NCBI GenBank assembly: GCA_013215295.1
Contig: JABSOZ010000020.1
Coordinates: forward strand, 1-64,000
Origin: Colwellia sp.
Lineage (GTDB): Bacteria; Pseudomonadota; Gammaproteobacteria; Enterobacterales; Alteromonadaceae
Reading direction: 5' to 3'
Length of the DNA stretch: 64,000 nucleotides
Shown: piece by piece, positions 53,554 through 63,436 of the stretch
Layout: every line of letters starts with the position of its first letter
How positions within the stretch are numbered: the stretch's first letter is position 1
Translations under genes and position numbers: made by a program
Notes under the pieces: generated by a model
The model's database searches: none
Seen by the model: the letters and a program-made list of their open reading frames with translations, nothing else
Told to the model about the DNA's origin: nothing

Positions 53554-55997
53554 TATTCACTGCCTTTCAAAGAATGAATAACAGGTTTGTTGATGTATTG
53601 GCGTAACGGGAAATAACAAGCGAATAACGATAACGTACTGATCATCGCGAGTGTCACAATAAATACCGGCAGTAATTGTAAGGTGATGTAGTGATTTACT
53701 TGTTCGCTAAAACCAATCGTTAATAATGACAAAATACCGACACTGAATAATATACCCAACAATATTGCACTAGCATTGTCTTTGATAATCAAATTAATTA
53801 AGTCACCACGTTTGGCACCAATGGCCATGCGTGTCCCTAGTTCAAAACGGCGCATTTGCGTGCTGTAACTTAAAATGCCATACAAACCAATCGCTGATAA
53901 AATGAAGGTAATAACGGTAAGTGCTGCCGTGGTAATTGCCGCAGTATACTGGCTGAATAATCGCAGGGCCTTTTGTTCTTCTAGCGTTGAAAATTCAAAT
54001 AAACTTATCGATTTACTGGTGGATTTAATCGCAGAAACTAACTGTTCTCGCGTTAAGGTTTGATTGTCTTTTAATTTAATTAGTAGGTTAGACCGATTTA
54101 AATTAGGCATGTAAACACGCGTTGGAATCGTCGATTTTCCCGGTAATTTATGATCATTAACAATACCAATAATGGTAAATGCGCTAGGGCCACCAAAGGA
54201 AAGTTGCTTACCTAATGCTGCGTTTAAATTACCTTGCTCTTGGGTGACTAATTGCTGAGCAAGTTGTTCATTAATAATCAGTACAGGTGCTCGGTCAGTA
54301 AAGTGACTATCAATAAAGTTATCACCCATTAACAGCTCCTGCCCCATTAACGAAAAATAATGGCTATCGACACTTTTGCCCAGCGGTAATACGATTTGGT
54401 TAGAGGATACTTCGGTTAACGACCATGTTCCCTCGCCATCTGTTAACGGTGAACTATTTCTGCTCGCCACACTTACTTGGGGTAATTCAACTATTTTTTG
54501 TAATATTTCCGCAGTAATCGCAGAACTTTCTGCACGCGTTAATGTACTCGCATCAGATTGAGTGAGTACCACACTGCTGAGTTGTTCTACATTCATTACT
54601 GACGGATCGTAAATAGTTTGTAATGAGCTTTTTAATAAATTTATATTAATAAAAATGAGTACCGTAGCCACGGTTACTTGGCTAATAACCAAGAAGGTAC
54701 GCATTGCTTTCGACACTTGTAAACCTGTGCCTTTACCACTTGTTTGAATGCTGCTATTTAATCGGCGTAAGTCTATTGCTCGATAACTTAATAAAGCGAA
54801 CAAAGTGGCTAAGAGTAAAGAGGTGAGCACTGCGCTGGTGAAGGTAAACAAACCAAGGTTCAGTTCATTTACGCGTGGCAATACTTGCTGCAAATAGGTT
54901 TGTAAAACTTCAAAACCTGCTTGTGCAACAATAAGGGCTAACAATAATACGCCAAACATCAGTAGAAATGATTCAGCAAAAAGCACACTAAAAAGGTCTT
55001 TTCGTTTAGCGCCAACCGCTGCTCGCAAAGCTAATTCGCTCTTTTTTTCAATCGTACGTGAAAGTTGTAAGTTAGCGATATTAATAAACGCGATGGTTAA
55101 TAAGCCAATCACCCCTAATAACAATAAATACGCGCTACGGCCACTTTCGCCTAAGATTACCGATTGAAAAGATAACAACGCCACTTCAATATGCCAACCT
55201 TTGTTATAGCCGTTTTGGTCGATATTTTCTTGCCAGGTGTCATTAACTAGCTGGGTAACTTTCGCTTGCGCTTGTTCAACATTGGTCCCACTTTTAAGTT
55301 TGCCAATGAAAGTTAAGTTATTCGCTCTGTCCCACCAGCGTGCTCGATAAATTTCACCACCGGCATTAAAATCAAACGGTAACCAAACTTTAGTTTCACG
55401 GCCTATTGTTGATATTTTTGGCTCAACAAACGCTGCAGATAAAACACCAACAACTTGAAAACTCACGCCACGAAAGGTTACTTTTTCACTGAGAATATCA
55501 GCGGATTGAGCAAAATCATTCATCCATGTTTGATAACTTAATATCGCGACGGGTACATTGCTATTAATGTTCTCTGACTCAGAAAATGCACGACCCATAG
55601 CCATATTTGCGCCAGTGAGTTCAAACCATTCAGGAGTAACATAGGCTGTCGACATTGTTGGTTGTGTAGTAAGCGACGTTAATACTTCATCATCATATAT
55701 AGATAATGCCACTTGATCGAAAACCTGCTGGTTTTTATATAAATGTACTAAGCTCGGATAGCTAAAAGCAGTGACATTCAATGCGCCAGCAGCATCAAAC
55801 TGTTGGCTGTCGACACGATATAACCTGTCTTGATCTGGATAAGGTAAAGGCTTAATCAGCATCACATAGGCTAATGTAAATACACACAGTAACGCCCCTA
55901 ACGTGATCCCCATAGTGGAAATAACACTAAATACAAAACCCGGTTTTTTCTTGAGGCTTAAGAATGCTTGTTTTAATTGATAGGTAAATAAGTTCAT
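53553..55997 (-). CDS. Orphan ABC3-type permease P5
   Basis: 814 residues from the ATG aligned with the other copies; that ATG has GAAGGA seven bases upstream, so I prefer it to a TTG six codons earlier. The second core has a six- to seven-residue insertion (VTQEQGNLNAALGKQ) at the point where the others read APNGSA-like. The linker reads TSGKGTGLQVSKAMR. It is the first copy downstream of the 119-bp spacer, and the only one whose ribosome site is not within the end of the previous permease. Confidence 0.9.
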   Translation of the reverse strand: MNLFTYQLKQAFLSLKKKPGFVFSVISTMGITLGALLCVFTLAYVMLIKPLPYPDQDRLYRVDSQQFDAAGALNVTAFSYPSLVHLYKNQQVFDQVALSIYDDEVLTSLTTQPTMSTAYVTPEWFELTGANMAMGRAFSESENINSNVPVAILSYQTWMNDFAQSADILSEKVTFRGVSFQVVGVLSAAFVEPKISTIGRETKVWLPFDFNAGGEIYRARWWDRANNLTFIGKLKSGTNVEQAQAKVTQLVNDTWQENIDQNGYNKGWHIEVALLSFQSVILGESGRSAYLLLLGVIGLLTIAFINIANLQLSRTIEKKSELALRAAVGAKRKDLFSVLFAESFLLMFGVLLLALIVAQAGFEVLQTYLQQVLPRVNELNLGLFTFTSAVLTSLLLATLFALLSYRAIDLRRLNSSIQTSGKGTGLQVSKAMRTFLVISQVTVATVLIFININLLKSSLQTIYDPSVMNVEQLSSVVLTQSDASTLTRAESSAITAEILQKIVELPQVSVASRNSSPLTDGEGTWSLTEVSSNQIVLPLGKSVDSHYFSLMGQELLMGDNFIDSHFTDRAPVLIINEQLAQQLVTQEQGNLNAALGKQLSFGGPSAFTIIGIVNDHKLPGKSTIPTRVYMPNLNRSNLLIKLKDNQTLTREQLVSAIKSTSKSISLFEFSTLEEQKALRLFSQYTAAITTAALTVITFILSAIGLYGILSYSTQMRRFELGTRMAIGAKRGDLINLIIKDNASAILLGILFSVGILSLLTIGFSEQVNHYITLQLLPVFIVTLAMISTLSLFACYFPLRQYINKPVIHSLKGSE

Positions 55998-56116
55998 TAA
56001 AGAATCCTTCGACAATATTGATTACTAGCTTTATTTTTAAACGACTGTTTGCGGCACCGAGAGTCTGAAATAAATTCAGCATGATGGGGAATATTTTTTT
56101 TATGATAAATTGACAT
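55997..56116 (-). CDS. 39-codon spacer frame between permeases P4 and P5 (uncertain gene)
   Basis: The only break in the permease chain is filled exactly by one open frame. Its ATG overlaps the P4 stop (TAATG) and its TAA overlaps the P5 ATG (TAATG). The peptide is basic, with a HHAEFISDSRCRKQ stretch, and shows no permease similarity. The DNA contains a small palindrome CTGAA-ATAAA-TTCAG (56065-56079) reminiscent of interspersed REP-like elements, so the frame may be a by-product of an element insertion that kept translation coupled. I regard expression as plausible, function as unknown. Confidence 0.4.
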   Translation of the reverse strand: MSIYHKKNIPHHAEFISDSRCRKQSFKNKASNQYCRRIL

Positions 56117-58542
56117 TATTCATTGCCCTTTAACGCATGAATAACAGGTCTGTTAATAAAGCGGCGTAACGGTAAATAACAAGTGAGCATTGATAAAACG
56201 CTGATCAAGGCAAAACTGAGTAATAACAATGGGAGAAGTTGCAGGGAAACATACTGATTTAACTGTTCACTAAACCCAAAAACCAATAGCAACATAACAA
56301 CCAGACTAATGACCATGCCCTTTAGAACGGCACTGCCATTTTCTTTAATATTCCAACTGATTATATCTTTACCTTTGGCGCCAATAGCCATTCTTGTACC
56401 AATTTCAAAACGTCGCATTTTAGTGCTATAACTTAAAACACCGTAAAGCCCTAATGCTGCCAAGAACATGGTAATAACGGCCAGACTTGCTGCAGTTAAC
56501 GTGGTTACCTTTTGTATAATTAGCCGTTCATCTACTGCCGCCGACAAATCATCATAAAACTCATAGACAGTATATTTACTACTAACTTCTTTCACTAAAT
56601 CAGCCGCTTGACTACGAGATAGTGCCTGGTTGTTTTTTAACTGAATAATATAACTAGGAAATCCTCTGTCGATATAATAAATACGCATGGATATTTTCTT
56701 GTCTGTAGGCATAGTTACTCCTTTAACCACACCCACAACCGTATAAATGTCTTCATTGCCAAAGTTTAATTTCTTGCCGATAGCACTACCATCAGGCGCT
56801 AACGCTTGAGCAAATTTATCATTAATAACCAGTAATAAGTTTTCATCGTCTATATCTGCGGCGGTGAAATTATCACCACTAATAAACGACTGGTTTATCA
56901 TCGAAAAGTAATTTTCGTCTATTGAAATACCCTCCACTGAAAATGGCTGCTCTGTTCCTTCTAGCCAGATACCATAGCCAGCCCAACCTCTTAAAAGGGT
57001 GCCTGATTGACTGACCTTCATTACCGCTTGATGCTGTAATAGTCGTGTTTTTATATCAGACAATATGTCGGTAGTTTCTTCGGGGGTTGGTGGAACGGAA
57101 GATGAAACTGAAAGACTTAAATGACTTAATTTATCGACGTTAAAACCTAATTCTGCATCAATAATATCGGTAGTATGTTTATATAAACTGATACTGAAAA
57201 ATATTAAAATCATTGCGATGGCTACTTGGCTTGTGATCAAGCGAGAGCGTAATCGCTTCGATACTTGTATGCCGGTGCCCTTACCACTTGTTTGCAATGT
57301 ACTATTTAATGCCCGGTAATTAACGGTTCTGACACTGATCTGTGCAAATAAAACCGATAATAAAAATGATAATAATAACGCTGAGAGTAAAGTAAAATAA
57401 TTAAGTGATAGCTCTTCGACTCTAGGTAAAAATTGAGTGAGGTTTTGTTTGAAAAATATAAACCCTAAGCTCGCGACTACAAGGGCAATAATCGCTGAAA
57501 ATCCCATAAGAAGTCCAGTTTCAACCAATATGGTTTTATATAAATCGGCCTTTTTAGCACCAACAGCGGCACGAATACACAGCTCTCTTTGTTGCTCGGC
57601 AGTGCGAGATACAAATAAGTTCATCATATTACTACTAGCAATAAGCACTAAACTAAAAACGCCCGCTAATAATAGCCATAACCTAGTTTGACTATCCCCC
57701 ACAATAACGTCACTGAATGATTTCAATTGCATATTAAGATATACGCCTTTTTGCTCACTCATTCCCGCTACATTTTCTTGCCAAAGATTATTCACAAGTG
57801 GAGTAATATTTTGTTCGGCTTGCTGAGGTGTGATGTCTTTTTTTAGCTTACCCACAAAAGCATAACTTGGATGTGATGCTTCCCACCTATCATTTAAGAA
57901 CGTCGCTTCATTGAAATCCCAAGGAAGCCATAGATAAGTATTATATCCGGGGTAATAAATCAGTGGTTCAATGAAAGCCTCGCTTAAAACGCCGACGATA
58001 CGAAAACTTTTCCCTTGAATAGTAATATTTTGGCTGAGTATTTCAGGATCTTTAGCAAACTCATTTAACCATGTTTGGTAACTAATTATCGTTACGGGAT
58101 TATGCGTATTAATGGCTTCTGTTTTTTCAAATCCGCGACCTAAAACAAACTCACTTCCTAGCAAATTAAACCATTCTGGCGTTACATAACCAATGGTCGT
58201 TGAGGGTTGATTAGGCAATGAACTGATAACATCTTTTCCATAAAATATTAAAGCGGAATCGTTAAATATTGTCTGATTTTTATAGAGATTAATTAGACTA
58301 GGATAGTTAAAAGCTTCGTATTTTAGTTCACCTGTTTCATAAAAATTTTGACTGATGACTTTATGTAATCTATCTGGCTCAGGATAAGGCAAAGGCTTTA
58401 TTAACATCGAATAAGCGAGTGTTAGTACACACAACAAAGCCCCTAACGTAATACCCATGGTGGAAATAACACTAAAAACAAAACCCGGCTTTTTCTTGAG
58501 GCTTAAGAATGCTTGTTTTAATTGATAGGTAAAAGAGCTCAT
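56116..58542 (-). CDS. Orphan ABC3-type permease P4
   Basis: 808 residues. It starts MSSFTYQLKQAFLSL, differing from the usual MNLFIYQ. The first core has LIYYPGYNTYLWLPWDFNEA; TM3 is preceded by RAAVGAKKADLYK. The terminal portion is the most diverged among the internal copies (KDIISWNIKENGSAVLKGM; ends KGNE), and TM8 has LTCYLPLRRFINRPV. P4 precedes the spacer; its stop overlaps the spacer ATG. Confidence 0.9.
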   Translation of the reverse strand: MSSFTYQLKQAFLSLKKKPGFVFSVISTMGITLGALLCVLTLAYSMLIKPLPYPEPDRLHKVISQNFYETGELKYEAFNYPSLINLYKNQTIFNDSALIFYGKDVISSLPNQPSTTIGYVTPEWFNLLGSEFVLGRGFEKTEAINTHNPVTIISYQTWLNEFAKDPEILSQNITIQGKSFRIVGVLSEAFIEPLIYYPGYNTYLWLPWDFNEATFLNDRWEASHPSYAFVGKLKKDITPQQAEQNITPLVNNLWQENVAGMSEQKGVYLNMQLKSFSDVIVGDSQTRLWLLLAGVFSLVLIASSNMMNLFVSRTAEQQRELCIRAAVGAKKADLYKTILVETGLLMGFSAIIALVVASLGFIFFKQNLTQFLPRVEELSLNYFTLLSALLLSFLLSVLFAQISVRTVNYRALNSTLQTSGKGTGIQVSKRLRSRLITSQVAIAMILIFFSISLYKHTTDIIDAELGFNVDKLSHLSLSVSSSVPPTPEETTDILSDIKTRLLQHQAVMKVSQSGTLLRGWAGYGIWLEGTEQPFSVEGISIDENYFSMINQSFISGDNFTAADIDDENLLLVINDKFAQALAPDGSAIGKKLNFGNEDIYTVVGVVKGVTMPTDKKISMRIYYIDRGFPSYIIQLKNNQALSRSQAADLVKEVSSKYTVYEFYDDLSAAVDERLIIQKVTTLTAASLAVITMFLAALGLYGVLSYSTKMRRFEIGTRMAIGAKGKDIISWNIKENGSAVLKGMVISLVVMLLLVFGFSEQLNQYVSLQLLPLLLLSFALISVLSMLTCYLPLRRFINRPVIHALKGNE

Positions 58543-61013
58543 TATTCACTTCCCTTTAAAGAATGAATTACAGGTTTATTGATGTATTGTCGTAGTGGTA
58601 GGTAACAGGCCAGAAATGAAATAACTAGAATTAAAGAAAGCGTTAACATAAATAATGGCAACATTTGCAAACTAATATAGCTATTTAAGTAACCATTAAA
58701 GCTAAGAAATAAACAGATCAGTAATAATGTACTTACGACAAAACCTATTAATATTCCGCCAGCATTATCTTTAAAAATCAGCGTAAAAATATTGGTTCGC
58801 TTAGCGCCAATGGCTAGCCGTGCACCTATTTCAAAGCGACGTATTTGAATGGAATAACTTAAAATGCCATAAATGCCAATACCAGCAAGTATCAAACTCA
58901 GTAACGCCACGACAGCAGTCACTATTGCGGTAACTATTTTATTAAACAACCGCTGATACCGAACACCTTCCAATGATTCAAGCTTGTCGATACTAAAAGC
59001 AGAGCTCACACTTTTGATAACATCGATGACTTGTGCTCTTGTTATTTCCTGCTTAGTTTTCAATTTAATAAGCATTGACTGCTTTTCTCTTGGGTGTAGG
59101 TCATAAACAGCAGAACGAGGCAAATAGGCACGCTTGGCAATGTCTTTTTCAGCAGGAACTTTCATGCCCTTCACTACACCAATAATGGTAAATACTCGAT
59201 CATCTCTAAAGAAGACTTTATTACCAATAACCTTGCCATTGGCTGACATTTCATTGGCTAAAGCGTCATTGACAATCATGACGTTGTTTTGATCTAATAC
59301 ATCATCATCAGTAAAATTATCTCCTGATAATTGCGATTGATTCAACAGTGAAAAATACTTCTCATCAATAATTCGGTAAACAATATTGTGCTTTTCATTA
59401 CTGTTTTGCTCCGTTAAGCCGGGCCACCAGCGACTAAAAAAGCCGAAAGGCGATGCACTATGGCTAAGTATCTCAACTTGAGGTAATTCAGCGAGTTTAT
59501 GCTTAATTAACGTCAGCTCAGCTAAAGTAGCTTCAGCGTTCATTTCGACAGTATTAGTTGGTGCTAGCGTTAACGCCATAACTCGATCAATATTCAAATG
59601 ACTTGACGTATTAATCGCAGTTATCGCCTCTTTAAATAAGTTCAAACTAATAAATATCAGCACACTGGCGACTGTTACTTGGCAAATAATTAACAGTTGA
59701 CGAAGTAGCTTGGGCAATTGACTGCCGGTACCTTTACCGCTGGTATTTATAGTCACTGCCAGCGTTTTCTTGTTAATACTGCTCAGCGATATTTTGGCGA
59801 ATGTCCAAGCAAAACCAAATAAGATAGCGACCGAGCTAACGAGTGTAAAACCATTCACGCCCATTTCATTTGAGCGTGCCAATGAAGCCGATAAATAATA
59901 TTCAATTAAAGCAAAGCCAAATAAAGCAAAGGCCATACCCACGAGTAATGACAAAAAGACCAGCACCAGTGCCTCACTGAAAAACACGTTAAATAACGTC
60001 GATTGTTTCGCACCAATCGCCGCTTGTATTGCCATCGAGCGTTGTTGCATAAAAGCTCTTGAAGTCATTAAATTAGCAATATTGGTAAAAGCGATAACCA
60101 CTAAACCTATGATGCCTGCCAAAAGAAAATAGACGGTCTCTTTATTATCCCCGATAATCACTTTTTTGAAATCATGCACCGCAATACGTTGTGTCTTGCC
60201 TGTAAAACGTTCATCACCAACAATGGCGGCTAACCATTGTTCATTGACCAGCGTACTGGCACGTTGTTCAGCTTGTTTAACACTTAACTCAGACGATAAC
60301 TTACCCACGACCATGCCACTCGTGCTTCGCCACCAAATTTTCCTTACCTCTGTTTCAGTACTATTAAAGTCCCAAGGTAGCCATAACTGTGTTTTTCTAT
60401 AGACACTTGCTCCACGATGATAAGCATAAATTTGTGGTTCAATATAATCTTTTCCAACGACACCAATAATTTGATAAGAGACATTATCAAAGTTGATATT
60501 TTTGCCGATAATATTATTATCTGCTGAAAAATTATCTTGCCACGTTACATAGCTGATAACCGCGACAGGGTTATAACTGTCAACATTTTCAGAACGTTCA
60601 AAAGTTCTTCCTTTAGCCATTGGCATACCCGTTAAGCTAAACCATTTTGGTGAGATAAAAGTAGCTTCAATCATAGGTAAATCTTGCTGGCTCAGTAAAA
60701 CACCTCTTTTAAAGGCAACTAAAGCCGATTGGGAGAAAATATCACTTTGGTTATATATCGCCATTAAAGCCGGATAAGAAAAGGCTTCAAACATTAACTT
60801 CCCTTTAGCGTCAATGTGCTCATTTGACGTAATATGTAATTTTTCTTGCTCCGGATAAGACAATGGTTTTACTAACATCACATAGGCCAGCGTTAATACA
60901 CAAAGCAAAGCGCCTAACGTAATACCCATCGTTGAGACAACACTAAAGACAAAACCTGGCTTTTGCCTAAGGCTTAAAAACGCTTGTTTTAGTTGATAAA
61001 TAAATAGATTCAT
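58542..61013 (-). CDS. Orphan ABC3-type permease P3
   Basis: 823 residues, the longest copy. The N terminus has SLRQKPGF rather than SLKKKPGF. The first core has an insertion before the WLPWDFN motif (YAYHRGASVYRKTQ), and the linker reads NTSGKGTGSQLPKLLRQ. The second core contains GFFSRWWPGLTEQ and a RSAVYDLHPREKQS stretch not found in the others. TM6 onwards reads GIGIYGILSYSIQIRRFEIG, with a GARLAIGAKR variant. Confidence 0.9.
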   Translation of the reverse strand: MNLFIYQLKQAFLSLRQKPGFVFSVVSTMGITLGALLCVLTLAYVMLVKPLSYPEQEKLHITSNEHIDAKGKLMFEAFSYPALMAIYNQSDIFSQSALVAFKRGVLLSQQDLPMIEATFISPKWFSLTGMPMAKGRTFERSENVDSYNPVAVISYVTWQDNFSADNNIIGKNINFDNVSYQIIGVVGKDYIEPQIYAYHRGASVYRKTQLWLPWDFNSTETEVRKIWWRSTSGMVVGKLSSELSVKQAEQRASTLVNEQWLAAIVGDERFTGKTQRIAVHDFKKVIIGDNKETVYFLLAGIIGLVVIAFTNIANLMTSRAFMQQRSMAIQAAIGAKQSTLFNVFFSEALVLVFLSLLVGMAFALFGFALIEYYLSASLARSNEMGVNGFTLVSSVAILFGFAWTFAKISLSSINKKTLAVTINTSGKGTGSQLPKLLRQLLIICQVTVASVLIFISLNLFKEAITAINTSSHLNIDRVMALTLAPTNTVEMNAEATLAELTLIKHKLAELPQVEILSHSASPFGFFSRWWPGLTEQNSNEKHNIVYRIIDEKYFSLLNQSQLSGDNFTDDDVLDQNNVMIVNDALANEMSANGKVIGNKVFFRDDRVFTIIGVVKGMKVPAEKDIAKRAYLPRSAVYDLHPREKQSMLIKLKTKQEITRAQVIDVIKSVSSAFSIDKLESLEGVRYQRLFNKIVTAIVTAVVALLSLILAGIGIYGILSYSIQIRRFEIGARLAIGAKRTNIFTLIFKDNAGGILIGFVVSTLLLICLFLSFNGYLNSYISLQMLPLFMLTLSLILVISFLACYLPLRQYINKPVIHSLKGSE

Positions 61014-63436
61014 TATTCACTTCCTTTTAAAGAATGAATTACTGGTTTGTCTATGTATTGTCTCAGTGGCAAATAACAAGCAACCATAGAGAGCATTGAA
61101 ATGAGTAAGCTAGTACCGATAAACAGCCATACTGATTTAATATCAAGGTAGTAATTAAATTTTTGTGTGAACATTAAATACAAACTTAATAGCAATAATA
61201 AACTCACCAGTACCCCTGAGAATAAAGCCGCAACGTTGTCTTTCATGACCATAAGAACTATATCCTTTCCTTTGGCACCAATTGCCATACGTGTACCAAT
61301 TTCAAAACGGCGTGTTTGGCTGGAATAGCTTAAAATCCCATAAATACCGATAACCGCTAATCCTAAGGTGATCAAGGCTAATATTGCCGTACTAATCGCT
61401 GCGGTTCGTTGACTGAAGTGTGCTTGGTTTTGCACTGAACTTAATGATTGATAGTCATAAACAACCATTGATTGACTACTTTTTTGTAACAATTCAGTTA
61501 ATCGTGTTACTGGGATCGTTTGATTATCTTTAAACTTGATGAGCAATCGGCTGCCAGAATTACTGCCGGGCATATAAACACGAAAAGGAGTACCTTCTTG
61601 ATTAGGTTGTTTAATATTACCCACCACTCCAACAATCTTGTAAGTATCCTCTGGGCTTGTCGTAACATTAATACCAACAGCATCCCCGTTAGGCGCTAGA
61701 TAATTTGCTAAGGCTTCATTAACAATCCAAAAATTAGTACGATCTTTTATGTCCGCTTGAGTAAATACACGGCCTGAAATAGTTTTTTGTTCGATGAGTT
61801 GAAAATACTTTTGGTCCACCGATTTAATAAAGGCGGTATAACGTTCTTGCCTCACTTCATCATTAATTGGCCATTGACCAAATCTCCCTAATGGAGAATT
61901 TGAGTGACTAATTAAATCAACTTCAGGTTGAAGAGCTAATTCATCAACAATTGTGGCCATTGTTTCACGGAAAAACTTCCTTTCTGGTCTATCAGCACCA
62001 GAATATGCGGTTCTCAAACTAAAAATTTGCTCGGTATTGAATCCTACGTCTTGATATAACTCCCCCATGGCTTGTTTGAAAATGTTGCCATTGAGAAAAA
62101 GTAAAATGGTAGCAATAGCCACTTGGCTAACAACTAAACCTTGACGTACTCTTTTTGAAATTTGCGCGTTATTACCTTTACCACTTTGTTGCAAACTACT
62201 GCTTAATTTTTTATAAGGAACCACACGTATACTAATGTAGGTAAAAAAAGCACTAAAGCTCACTAAACAAAATAATACGGCTAACAAAGACACACGATTA
62301 AAATTAAGCTCATCTATTCTGGGTAGAGTTTCCGCTAAAGATGTTTCTAATACAGTAAATCCTAAACTGGCTACAGTTACCGCGACAATTAAGGTCATCA
62401 CCATTAATACTATTGATTCGGCTAAAAACGTCATCATCAAATGTTTTCTTTTTGCGCCAATTGCCGCACATATTGCAAGCTTGTGCTGTTGCTGTGCAAC
62501 TCTCGACATAAACAAATTGGTGATGTTCGCACTTGCGATCAGCACTAAACCTAAAACACCCGCTAACATCAAATAAATAACGTTTCGGCTATCACCTAAA
62601 ATGACTGATTGTAGCGGATGTAGTTTCATTTCTAACGTCCAACCTTTCAAAAATGAAATGTCGGCAACATTGTCTCGCCAAATTTCATTCTCTGCTGGAG
62701 TTATCCTTTGCTCAATTTGATTAATGCTTTGTTTAGACGTTAATTTACCTAGAAAACCTGTCGGTATAATTCTGCCCCAAGCTTCTTGATTAGAGGCGAA
62801 ACGATTAAAATCCCAAGGCAACCATACGTGAGTTTTATCCCCTCGATGATAAATGTCTGGTTCAATGAAATGCTCGGCAGTAACACCAACAACGGAAAAA
62901 GTGACACCATTAAATTCAACATGTTGATCTAATACATTAGCCTCACCATTAAACAGGTTTTGCCACGTTTGATAACTAAGTACTGCCACAGGATGATTAC
63001 TATCTAACGCCTCACCTTCTGCAAAACGCCTTCCCAATATCATCGGAATATCGAGTAAGGTAAACCATTCTGGTGTGACATAGCCGGTAATTAATCGTTG
63101 TTGGTCTGACGTATTTGTCAGTACATCTTCATAAGCATATATTAATGAACCTTCTGAAAAATCTGTCTGGTTTTTATAAAAGTGAAGCAGGCCCGGATAG
63201 GTATAATATTTATTATCTATCTCACCATTTTCTTTGATTTGTCTTTGTTCTACTTGATAAATTTTTGCTTGTTCGGGATAGGGCAATGGCTTTATTAGCA
63301 TGACATAGGCTAGGGTAAATACACAAAGTAAGGCACCTAAAGTAATGCCCATGGTGGTAACAACACTAAAAACAAAACCTGGGTTTTTTCTAAGACTTAA
63401 TGAGGCTTGTTTTAGTTGATAGCTAAAAAGGTTCAT
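61013..63436 (-). CDS. Orphan ABC3-type permease P2
   Basis: 807 residues, starting MNLFSYQLKQASLSLRKNPG. The first core includes DKTHVWLPWDFNRFASNQEA; before TM2 it has VILGDSRNVIYLMLAGV. The second core carries REEFFRETM-like sequence (RKFFRETMATIVDELALQP) and NSPLGRFGQWPIND. The C-terminal part drifts from the others (VMKDNVAALFSGVLV; TQKFNYYLDIKSVW) but ends in the common RQYIDKPVIHSLKGSE. Border overlaps as elsewhere. Confidence 0.9.
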   Translation of the reverse strand: MNLFSYQLKQASLSLRKNPGFVFSVVTTMGITLGALLCVFTLAYVMLIKPLPYPEQAKIYQVEQRQIKENGEIDNKYYTYPGLLHFYKNQTDFSEGSLIYAYEDVLTNTSDQQRLITGYVTPEWFTLLDIPMILGRRFAEGEALDSNHPVAVLSYQTWQNLFNGEANVLDQHVEFNGVTFSVVGVTAEHFIEPDIYHRGDKTHVWLPWDFNRFASNQEAWGRIIPTGFLGKLTSKQSINQIEQRITPAENEIWRDNVADISFLKGWTLEMKLHPLQSVILGDSRNVIYLMLAGVLGLVLIASANITNLFMSRVAQQQHKLAICAAIGAKRKHLMMTFLAESIVLMVMTLIVAVTVASLGFTVLETSLAETLPRIDELNFNRVSLLAVLFCLVSFSAFFTYISIRVVPYKKLSSSLQQSGKGNNAQISKRVRQGLVVSQVAIATILLFLNGNIFKQAMGELYQDVGFNTEQIFSLRTAYSGADRPERKFFRETMATIVDELALQPEVDLISHSNSPLGRFGQWPINDEVRQERYTAFIKSVDQKYFQLIEQKTISGRVFTQADIKDRTNFWIVNEALANYLAPNGDAVGINVTTSPEDTYKIVGVVGNIKQPNQEGTPFRVYMPGSNSGSRLLIKFKDNQTIPVTRLTELLQKSSQSMVVYDYQSLSSVQNQAHFSQRTAAISTAILALITLGLAVIGIYGILSYSSQTRRFEIGTRMAIGAKGKDIVLMVMKDNVAALFSGVLVSLLLLLSLYLMFTQKFNYYLDIKSVWLFIGTSLLISMLSMVACYLPLRQYIDKPVIHSLKGSE

